A DNA stretch of 6,214 bases, from positions 1 to 6,214 of the forward strand of contig DAINPV010000248.1 in assembly GCA_036743315.1 (NCBI GenBank), given 5' to 3'. Of this stretch, positions 1 through 5,241 are shown in pieces; position 1 is the first letter of the stretch; each line of letters opens with the position of its first letter. The notes beneath the pieces were generated by a model that worked only from the letters and a program-made list of their open reading frames with translations, had not been told where the DNA came from and made no database searches. Both the position numbers and the translations under genes were made by a program. Source of the stretch: CALBTQ01 sp036743315. GTDB lineage: Bacteria > Lernaellota > Lernaellaia > Lernaellales > Lernaellaceae.

Positions 1-1341
1 GGCGGCCCGTTACGGCGTTCGGCAGGCCAGATGGCGGTGGCTTCGCCGGTCGACAACTGGGGCGGTTTCCTGAGCGAGGAACAGTTCGGCTGGATCGCGC
101 GCGATCTGCAGGAAGCGGACGATGCCGGGCTGACCAGCATGTTGTTCATGCACCACGATCCGCGCGGACCCTACACAGCGAACAAGCCCTACCCGACCAA
201 TCCGTTCCTGGGCGACGGCAGCGAATACTGGAACTACGAATCGGCCGAGTGGGATTCGAATCCATACGACGCGATCAGCAACGAAACGCCGGCATTCAAC
301 ACCGGCGTCAAGTTGATGAACCTGATCAAACAGCATCGCGTGTCGCACCTGTTCATCGGGCATAATCATTTCGACGAATTCTGGCAATACATGACCGACG
401 ATCCGATATTCGATCGCGCGGGCAATCCAGTGGGCGACAACATCACCGCCGGTCGTCCGTTAACGATCGTGCAGACGACGACGCTGTCTTCGGGCGTCGA
501 CGAACCGTCCAGTTACAACGGCTACCGTTTGATGGAAGTGGTCGACGGCTTTTTGCAGAGCATCAATTTCATCGACAATGACGAAATGCGCGTGCAAAGC
601 GTGCCGGGCGGCAACCTCTGGTATGAGGTAATCAACAACGACGGCTCCTCGGACGACGCTATGATCACGGTGGTCAATGCCTTGCCGACCGACGTGGATG
701 TATCGTTGGAGTTTTACACGGCGGGTTCGCCCAACGGCTACCAAATCATCAACATGGCGGCCGACGCGTCTGTGCCGATCGCCGATCTGGGGCTGGGCGA
801 ACGAGGCGAAGTCGTGCTGTATGCACACGGATCGGCCGCGGGTGTGAACATCGACGAAACGGGCTTCCCGCCGGCGCGGGGCTTGGAGGCGCGGACGATT
901 TTCCGCACACAAGCGCATCCGACCAATATACCGCCAACGGCCGAATTCACCGTGACGCAGATCGAGGACGACACGTGGGAATTCGATGCGACGGCTTCGG
1001 CCGATCCCGATGGCGGCGAGTTGCGCTATTTCTGGGATTTCGGCGACGGCCGCACGGGAACGAACGCGGAAACATCGCATACCTATCAAATCGGCGGCGA
1101 CCTTTCCGTCGTGTTGACCGTCTTGGACGCCAACGGCGGGAAAGCAATGGCGCAGACGATTTTGTCGATCGACGATTGTTGTCCGGATCGGGAACATGAC
1201 AACGACGACGAGGAAACCTATTGCAACAACGGTTGCGCGGCCGGCGCCGGTGGAAATACTGCCGACGCCCTTCCCTTGCTGTTGTTGTTCGGTCTCGTCC
1301 TCGTGCTGAAACTCGGGTCCCGCAAGAGGAGTCTGCGATGA
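1..1341 (+). CDS. Secreted calcineurin-like metallophosphatase with PKD domain and CTERM-type tail (5' partial)
   Basis: The reading frame is open from base 1, so the start and N-terminal metal-binding motifs lie upstream; 446 codons are visible. Seen: an SEEQ/W segment followed by FMHHD (His codons 151-156) and GHNH (358-369), the last two histidine motifs of calcineurin-like phosphoesterases. A beta-rich Ig-like stretch follows (about 430-915), then a PKD domain (about 925-1173) with the canonical WDFGDG at 1033-1050. The end has a Cys pair (1177-1182), an acidic stretch, two more Cys (1222-1224, 1234-1236) in a GCAAGAGG context, a Leu-rich membrane helix and a basic end (GSRKRSLR). That order matches CTERM sorting tails of the MYXO-CTERM/Synerg-CTERM kind, so export and surface processing are inferred. 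Substrate unknown. Its TGA overlaps the ATG of the porin gene, implying one operon. The phosphatase fold is well supported; actual activity cannot be judged without the N-terminal half. Confidence 0.85.
   Translation, partial: GGPLRRSAGQMAVASPVDNWGGFLSEEQFGWIARDLQEADDAGLTSMLFMHHDPRGPYTANKPYPTNPFLGDGSEYWNYESAEWDSNPYDAISNETPAFNTGVKLMNLIKQHRVSHLFIGHNHFDEFWQYMTDDPIFDRAGNPVGDNITAGRPLTIVQTTTLSSGVDEPSSYNGYRLMEVVDGFLQSINFIDNDEMRVQSVPGGNLWYEVINNDGSSDDAMITVVNALPTDVDVSLEFYTAGSPNGYQIINMAADASVPIADLGLGERGEVVLYAHGSAAGVNIDETGFPPARGLEARTIFRTQAHPTNIPPTAEFTVTQIEDDTWEFDATASADPDGGELRYFWDFGDGRTGTNAETSHTYQIGGDLSVVLTVLDANGGKAMAQTILSIDDCCPDREHDNDDEETYCNNGCAAGAGGNTADALPLLLLFGLVLVLKLGSRKRSLR
1327..1331 (+). promoter_or_regulatory. 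Ribosome binding site of the OmpA-family gene
   Basis: AGGAG lies 6 nt before ATG 1338, inside the last codons of the preceding gene. It decides the porin start: the frame is open back to 1221, but only ATG 1338 has this site and directly begins a signal peptide. Confidence 0.8.
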
Positions 1342-3029
1342 AACGGCGGTTGTTTTTCCTTCTGGCGATTCTCCTGGCGGCCGCCTCGCCGGCGTTGGCC
1401 ATCGATGCGCAAAACGTCGTTCCGGCCATGGGTCCGCAAAACCTGTTGACATTGTACACGAGCGATCCTTTGGCCATGGGCCAGTTCGCCGTCGGCGTGT
1501 TCGGCAACTACGCCGCCGGCCCGGTGCGCTTCGAGTATGAGAACGGCGACGAATTCGATGTCGTCGAGCAAATGGTCAGCGGACAAGGCTATTTGGCCGT
1601 CGGTTTGTTCGACAGGATCGACCTGATGGCCGGCGGCAGCTACAACATGGTCGTCGGCGACGATCTGAACGATTTCATCATTCCCGATTTCGGCGAGCCG
1701 GAAGACGAAATGGTCGCGCGCCTCGGCGATGCGATGGTCGGCGCCAAACTGCGCTTGCTGCGCAACAAGCCGGAACTGTTAGGTCTGGCGGTCGGCGGGT
1801 TCGTCACGGCGCCCACGGGCGGCGATGAATACTACGTCGGTGCGGGCGCGACGACCTTCGGCGGTCATTTAATCATCGACAAACGGCTGGCGATGGTCAA
1901 CCTGGCTGCCAACGTGGGTTACAAGTATCTCAGCGATGTGGACGAACTGTCGCCGGCAGGACAAATCTACGGCGGCTTCGGTCTGGATGTGGCGCTCGCG
2001 CAGTGGGTCGGGCTGACCGGCGAACTGATCGGGCGGACGGTCGATTACGGCGTGGACGAAATCGACGCCACCGTGCCGATGGAAGCGTTGGTCGGCGTGC
2101 GTCTGTACACACCGCTCGGCGTCAACTTCGCCCTCGCCGGCGGCTTCGGCTTGACCGACGGCATCGGCAGCCCGTTGTATCGTGGTCTGGCCGGCGTCTC
2201 CTTCTCGTATCCGAAACTGACCTATGGCGAGCAAGCCGGAGCAGTCGTACCGGCATCCGATCCATATAAAACCGACACCGACCGCGACGGCCTGGCGGAC
2301 TACATGGAAGAGCAGGTCTATAAAACCGATCCGGACAACCCGGACACCGACGGCGACAGCCTGCGCGACAACGAGGAAGTGCAGAAGTACAACACCGATC
2401 CGAACAAAGCCGACAGCGACGGCGACGGTCTGGCCGACGGCGCGGAAGTGCGCTTGTACGGCACCGATCCGCTCAATCCCGACAGCGACGGCGACACGAT
2501 CAGCGACGGACAGGAAGTCAACGAGTTGCGCACCAATCCGCTCAACACCGACAGCGACGGCGACAACGTCCCCGACAACATCGACGGCGCGCCGCTGGAG
2601 CCGGAAACGATCAACGGCTTTATGGACGAGGACGGCGTACCCGAGGTGGTCGTGGCGAAAAAGCCCAGCGGCGTGATGATGCTGGAAAACCAGATAGTTC
2701 TGCCGACCGCCTTGGTCTTCCACGATCCGAACGGCGCGATGCTGACCAAAACCGACAAAATGCTGCTCAACGACGTGGCGGTGATTCTGCAGGAATACCC
2801 GCGGGTGAACATCAGCATCGAAGGGCATGTGGCGGCCGGAGCGCCCAACGCCGAACAACTGACCAAGCAACGGGCGACGGCGGTAATGAACTACCTGAAC
2901 CGGCGCGGCATCGCCGCATCGCGCATGACCGCCGAAGGTTTAGGCGATCAAGTACCCATCGCCGACAACGATACGGAAGCCGGACGCGCGGCGAACACGC
3001 GTATCGACTTCATCATCACCTCGCGCTGA
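1338..3029 (+). CDS. OmpA-family outer membrane porin with TSP3 calcium-binding repeats
   Basis: 563 residues. Residues 1-23 form a signal peptide (MKRR, a Leu/Ala core, ASPALA cleavage site). Residues 24 to about 305 alternate hydrophobic/polar and are Gly-rich with aromatic strand ends (e.g. GVSFSYP), as expected for an OmpA-like beta-barrel. Residues 308-417 hold five TSP3-type repeats with DxDxDGxxD calcium loops (e.g. DTDRDGLAD, DSDGDGLAD). Residues from about 450 form the periplasmic OmpA/Pal/MotB domain that normally binds peptidoglycan. Known for the family: it tethers outer membrane to cell wall. Odd point: the usual GHTD motif reads GHVA (residues 496-499), so the diaminopimelate-contacting Asp is absent and the loop before the conserved Arg (R512) is about two residues short; the later GRAANTRID still matches GRxxNRRV. 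The start at 1338 rests on the RBS and signal peptide; the gene overlaps the upstream stop by ATGA and ends at the terminator 3048-3076. Confidence 0.92.
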   Translation: MKRRLFFLLAILLAAASPALAIDAQNVVPAMGPQNLLTLYTSDPLAMGQFAVGVFGNYAAGPVRFEYENGDEFDVVEQMVSGQGYLAVGLFDRIDLMAGGSYNMVVGDDLNDFIIPDFGEPEDEMVARLGDAMVGAKLRLLRNKPELLGLAVGGFVTAPTGGDEYYVGAGATTFGGHLIIDKRLAMVNLAANVGYKYLSDVDELSPAGQIYGGFGLDVALAQWVGLTGELIGRTVDYGVDEIDATVPMEALVGVRLYTPLGVNFALAGGFGLTDGIGSPLYRGLAGVSFSYPKLTYGEQAGAVVPASDPYKTDTDRDGLADYMEEQVYKTDPDNPDTDGDSLRDNEEVQKYNTDPNKADSDGDGLADGAEVRLYGTDPLNPDSDGDTISDGQEVNELRTNPLNTDSDGDNVPDNIDGAPLEPETINGFMDEDGVPEVVVAKKPSGVMMLENQIVLPTALVFHDPNGAMLTKTDKMLLNDVAVILQEYPRVNISIEGHVAAGAPNAEQLTKQRATAVMNYLNRRGIAASRMTAEGLGDQVPIADNDTEAGRAANTRIDFIITSR

Positions 3030-3047
3030 CGAGCATCCACCCAAGAA

Positions 3048-3076
3048 AAAAGCCCGGGATCTGATCCCGGGCTTTT
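3048..3076. terminator. Bidirectional intrinsic terminator
   Basis: GCCCGGGAT (3052-3060), loop CTG, ATCCCGGGC (3064-3072): a perfect 9-bp GC-rich stem, extended by AAAA/TTTT pairs. TTTT follows on the plus strand and the A-run before the stem (3046-3051) gives a U-run on the minus strand. It sits between convergent stops at 3029 and 3094, so it can serve both the porin and the aminotransferase. Confidence 0.93.
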
Positions 3077-3093
3077 CCTTTCGGTTGAACGCT

Positions 3094-3939
3094 TCAGGAA
3101 CGAATCGCTGCCAAAAACAGGTCGAACATTTTTTGGGTTACCGGACCTGGTTTGCCGTCGCCGATCGGATGATCGTCGATGCGCAGCACGGGCGTCACCT
3201 CGGTGGTCGTTCCCGAAAGAATCACCTCGTCGGCCGTGTAAAGATCCGCGCGCGTCACCCACTCCTCTCGCACAGCGATGCCGGCCTTGGCGGCCAGACC
3301 GATCAAGAAGCGGCGGGTGATGCCCGGCAGAATTTTGTGGTTGAGCGGATGGGTAAACAACGTGCCGTCCTTGACGATGAAAATGTTGCTGGATGTGCCT
3401 TCGAGGACGCGCTCGTCCGCGCCGATGAAAATCGCCTCATAGCAGCCCGCTTCCATCGCCAGCTGCTTGGCGAGCACGTTGGGCAATAAAATGGTCGATT
3501 TGATATCGACGCGAGCCCAACGGACGTCCGGGGCGGTGATGCAACTCACGCCACGCGCGACCAACTCGGCTTCCTTGTGCGGAAACTCGCGTACGGTGAT
3601 CACAACCGTGGGTTCGGGCCGCACAGCGGGAAACGCATGAGCGCGCGGAGCAACGCCACGGGTGATTTGCAGGTAAACCATCGCCTTGGGCATCAACGCC
3701 GCGTGATAGGTCTGTTGGATCTGCTCGCCGATGTCGTCAACGTCAACGTATTCCATACGGATTCCGACTAGGCTACGCTTTAAACGTTCCATGTGCTCGG
3801 CAAATAAAAACAATCGCCCGTTGTAAGCGGTGATCACTTCGTAAACGGCGTCGCCGAAGGTGAAGCCGCGATCATTGATGGAAACCGTCGCCTCGGCGAA
3901 GGGTAAAATGCGTCCATTGACATAGGCAATTTCCGGCAT
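3094..3939 (-). CDS. dat: Class IV PLP aminotransferase, D-alanine aminotransferase-like
   Basis: 281 residues, the usual length for fold-type IV aminotransferases. Expected reaction: reversible PLP-dependent amino transfer between D-alanine (or other D-amino acids) and 2-oxoglutarate, giving pyruvate and D-glutamate for peptidoglycan, in the cytoplasm. Seen: RGFTFGDAVYEV with Tyr33; TRGVAPRAH with Arg99 and His101, matching the substrate-carboxylate Arg/His pair of Bacillus D-amino acid transaminase; DIKS with Lys147 at the PLP-lysine position (Lys145 in the Bacillus enzyme); Glu180 in EGTSSN, which contacts the PLP ring nitrogen in the family; and SGTTTEVTPV near the end. The RxH pair and overall match favour D-alanine aminotransferase over branched-chain aminotransferase (IlvE) or aminodeoxychorismate lyase (PabC); in vivo substrate is inferred. 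Start: ATG 3939 with a good RBS. Stop TGA at 3094-3096, followed by the shared terminator. It appears monocistronic, divergent from the lipoprotein gene. Confidence 0.88.
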   Translation of the reverse strand: MPEIAYVNGRILPFAEATVSINDRGFTFGDAVYEVITAYNGRLFLFAEHMERLKRSLVGIRMEYVDVDDIGEQIQQTYHAALMPKAMVYLQITRGVAPRAHAFPAVRPEPTVVITVREFPHKEAELVARGVSCITAPDVRWARVDIKSTILLPNVLAKQLAMEAGCYEAIFIGADERVLEGTSSNIFIVKDGTLFTHPLNHKILPGITRRFLIGLAAKAGIAVREEWVTRADLYTADEVILSGTTTEVTPVLRIDDHPIGDGKPGPVTQKMFDLFLAAIRS

Positions 3940-3946
3940 TGAACGA

Positions 3947-3953
3947 CTCCCTT
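3947..3953 (-). promoter_or_regulatory. Ribosome binding site of the aminotransferase gene
   Basis: On the minus strand AAGGGAG lies 7 nt before ATG 3939, supporting that start. Confidence 0.7.
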
Positions 3954-3964
3954 TCTTACGGAAG

Positions 3965-3973
3965 TGTGGATAA
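3965..3973 (-). promoter_or_regulatory. DnaA box (exact consensus)
   Basis: TGTGGATAA on plus, i.e. TTATCCACA on minus, about 25 bp upstream of the aminotransferase start. Exact match to the high-affinity DnaA box. Confidence 0.65.
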
Positions 3974-4042
3974 ATAAATCATATTGAGCAATTAATCATC
4001 AAGTATAACAAATTACATTAAGTAATGAATGCAATCATTCGT

Positions 4043-4070
4043 ATTATAAAGATTATTCATATCGTCAGAA
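4043..4070 (-). promoter_or_regulatory. Weak candidate promoter for the aminotransferase gene
   Basis: On the minus strand a perfect TATAAT (plus 4043-4048) follows TTCTGA (4065-4070) with a 16-bp spacer. The -35 matches only three of six bases, and a TATAAT is easily found by chance in DNA this AT-rich. The leader would be about 100 nt. Confidence 0.2.
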
Positions 4071-4118
4071 AAACAAAAATTGCGATTTTGGCCAATTTTC
4101 ACAAATCCATGTTCCATT

Positions 4119-4127
4119 TTATCCACA
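4119..4127 (+). promoter_or_regulatory. DnaA box (exact consensus), first of a tandem pair
   Basis: TTATCCACA, exact match, in the same orientation as the next box and 11 bp from it start to start (about one helical turn), which would place two DnaA molecules on the same DNA face. Confidence 0.7.
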
Positions 4128-4129
4128 GA

Positions 4130-4138
4130 TTATCCACA
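4130..4138 (+). promoter_or_regulatory. DnaA box (exact consensus), second of a tandem pair
   Basis: TTATCCACA again, separated from the preceding box by GA only. Opposite in orientation to the box at 3965-3973; the roughly 145 bp between them is the AT-rich core. Confidence 0.7.
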
Positions 4139-4256
4139 ACGAAAATTACTGTGAAACTCATTTACCGTAAGTGCAGAAAAATTTCCAGTAATTAGACGAC
4201 GACCAAGCGGAATTTGTTGCCGGGATTTTTTGACCGGGGAGTTTATCTTCTGCGGA

Positions 4257-4284
4257 TTTTCATTTAGACTAAACCGATTATAGT
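4257..4284 (+). promoter_or_regulatory. Weak candidate promoter for the selenolipoprotein gene
   Basis: TTTTCA (4257-4262), 16 bp, TATAGT (4279-4284): four of six and five of six matches to the sigma-70 hexamers, about 80 nt before the ribosome binding site. Suggestive only. Confidence 0.22.
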
Positions 4285-4356
4285 TGTAGGGTTCATTGAT
4301 AATCGATTCCTGCCGTGTCGCTGACCGGCCGGGTGTCGAACAAGAATTCGAAATGG

Positions 4357-4366
4357 AAGGAGGTGA
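4357..4366 (+). promoter_or_regulatory. Very strong ribosome binding site deciding a GTG start
   Basis: AAGGAGGTGA is a near-complete complement of the 16S rRNA 3' end; its AGGAGG core (4358-4363) ends 9 nt before GTG 4373. There is no ATG in frame at a suitable distance, and the GTG directly begins a lipoprotein signal, so it is taken as the start. Confidence 0.88.
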
Positions 4367-4372
4367 ACGTAA

Positions 4373-5188
4373 GTGCGCTTCAAACTATTTTGGATCCTCA
4401 TCCTTATCAGTCTGATGACGTTGAGCACGCTCCTCGCGTGCGATGACGACGATGACGACGATAACGATGACAACAGCGACGACGACGATGACATTGATGA
4501 TGATGACGGCGACGACGATGACGACGACACCGGCGACGACGACACCGGCGACGACGATGACGACGACACCGGCGATGACGACACCGGCGACGATGATACC
4601 GGCGACGACGATACCGGCGATGACGACACTGCCGATGACGACACCGGCGACGACGACACCGGCGACGACGACACCGGCGACGACGACACCGGCGACGACG
4701 ATACCGGCGACGACGATACCGTAGAGATCGGCACGAACGTCGGCGATAAAATGGCCGACTTCACCGTCACGCTCAGCGACGGATCCTCCTTCAATCTTTA
4801 TGAGCATGAAGGCACAGTCATCTTATTTGACACAGCCGGCATGTACTGAGGCAGCTGCGCTGCCGACTCTCCCGGGTTGGAGAGTATATATCAGGATTAC
4901 AAAGACGAAGGTTTCCTCGTTGTGCAGTTGATCGGCGCCGACTTCAACGGAGCTTATCCGCAGCTGGCCGATCTGATCGCGTGGATCAATTACATCAAGT
5001 CGCAGTATGGCGCGACGATCACGTACGATGTCGCGGCCGATCCGTATTTCACGATCGGCAGCATGTACAACAAAACCGGGTACATTCCGTATTACTGGCT
5101 GGTGGACCAGGATCTGGTGATCAACTACAAAGCCAGTGCCCTGAATCAGTTCCGCGCGAAGATCGAAACTCTCCTGGGTCTCGAATAG
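4373..5188 (+). CDS. Selenocysteine-containing thioredoxin-like lipoprotein with Asp-rich tether (in-frame TGA read as Sec)
   Basis: Read through TGA 4847-4849 the product has 271 residues. Residues 1-22 are a lipoprotein signal with lipobox LLAC (Cys23). Residues 24-116 are an acidic linker, about two thirds Asp, largely TGDDD repeats. Residues from about 122 are a thioredoxin/TlpA/AhpC-type domain: NVGDKMADF, a DG turn, VILFDTAGMY, then UGSC (Sec159, Cys162) where the family has CxxC, an LESIYQDYKDEGF helix, and YIPYYWLVD with Pro239 at the cis-proline position. Expected role: thiol-disulfide or peroxide chemistry outside the cytoplasm, lipid-anchored. Asp at +2 would signal inner-membrane retention under E. 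coli rules, which may not apply. Sec is supported by identical frame on both sides with no other stop, TGA at the catalytic Cys position, a SECIS-like stem-loop after it, and TGA acting as a stop for three neighbouring genes. Alternatives are a nonsense mutation (pseudogene) or sequence error. Start GTG 4373, stop TAG 5186-5188. Specific substrate unknown. Confidence 0.83.
4442..4720 (+). repeat. Asp-rich coding repeat, 15-bp units (ACCGGCGACGACGAC-like)
   Basis: Directly after the lipidated Cys the gene runs through irregular Asp stretches (4442-4528), then Thr-Gly-Asp3 units (about 4529-4720) with two longer Asp6 runs at or before 4567 and one Thr-Ala variant near 4628-4633. Units differ by synonymous GAC/GAT and ACC/ACT changes. 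The repeat carries no basic residue. It likely forms an extended, calcium-prone or electrostatically stiff tether; such arrays readily change copy number. Confidence 0.9.
4847..4885 (+). promoter_or_regulatory. Sec codon TGA with candidate bacterial SECIS element
   Basis: TGA 4847-4849 is followed by the stem ACTCTCC (4866-4872), loop CGGGTT (4873-4878), GGAGAGT (4879-4885): a perfect 7-bp stem with G at loop position 2. The loop starts 23 nt after TGA. Known descriptions of bacterial SECIS elements call for a short apical loop with a G among its first two bases roughly 16-37 nt past UGA, bound by SelB; this fits. A second perfect hairpin, GGCAGC/GCTGCC (4850-4864), lies between and may stack beneath it or compete. 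The E. coli fdhF bulged U is not obvious. Confidence 0.7.
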
Positions 5189-5201
5189 CGGAAAATTCAC
5201 G

Positions 5202-5241
5202 AAAAGGGCGATGAACCGAAAGGTTTGTCGCCTTTTTTTTT
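5202..5241 (+). terminator. Intrinsic terminator of the selenolipoprotein gene
   Basis: A long stem: AAAAGGGCGA (5202-5211) pairs with TCGCCTTTTT, with an inner AACC/GGTT helix (5214-5217, 5222-5225) closed by a GAAA tetraloop and two wobble pairs between. Nine Ts follow (5233-5241). It lies 14 nt past the TAG. The T-run overlaps the stop codon of the convergent carbamoyltransferase gene (5240-5242), for which the reverse hairpin has only a short U-run. Confidence 0.9.

Larger units (their letters stand above)
3961..4200. other. AT-rich intergenic region with DnaA boxes: candidate replication origin
   Basis: No gene is visible between 3940 and 4372. By hand count 3961-4080 is about 23% G+C and 3961-4200 about 29%, a sharp drop from the clearly GC-rich flanking genes. 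It holds three exact 9-mers of the DnaA box TTATCCACA (one on minus at 3965-3973, two in tandem on plus at 4119-4138) and a one-mismatch site to TTATNCACA, TTATTCATA, at 4053-4061. Short inverted repeats are also seen: GAATG/CATTC (4027-4040) and AAAATTG/CAATTTT (4076-4099). AT-rich DNA flanked by strong DnaA boxes is the general design of bacterial oriC. A DnaA-regulated divergent promoter region is the main alternative. No dnaA, dnaN, gidA or rpmH gene is in the window, so origin function is inference. Confidence 0.5.

Noticed and set aside
1869..2870. Long minus-strand ORF of 333 codons
   Set aside because: Antisense shadow of the porin gene; repetitive Val/Ala/Gly/Ile/Arg content mirrors the TSP3 repeats and it has no family motifs.
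4442..4720. CRISPR array or non-coding tandem repeat
   Set aside because: Units are 15 bp without spacers, keep the reading frame and vary only synonymously; it is a protein repeat.
4385..4807. Minus-strand ORF rich in Val/Ala/Gly resembling a membrane protein
   Set aside because: It is the antisense of the Asp repeat: GTC/ATC codons opposite GAC/GAT give artificial hydrophobic runs.
4847..4849. TGA as genuine stop, or TGA reassigned to Trp/Gly
   Set aside because: The metallophosphatase, porin and aminotransferase all use TGA as stop, so reassignment is unlikely. A true stop would remove half of an intact domain exactly at its active-site Cys. A fresh nonsense mutation stays possible and is kept as the alternative.
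4850..4864. Hairpin GGCAGC-TGC-GCTGCC as the main SECIS loop
   Set aside because: Its loop begins only 6 nt after TGA, closer than described bacterial elements; the next hairpin fits better.
4954..4962. TTATCCGCA, a one-mismatch DnaA box
   Set aside because: It lies within conserved codons of the thioredoxin-like domain, isolated from the cluster; taken as chance.
4877..5188. Independent small gene starting at TTG 4877
   Set aside because: It lacks a convincing ribosome binding site at the right spacing, starts inside the thioredoxin fold after its active site, and continues the upstream frame; it is the second half of the selenoprotein.
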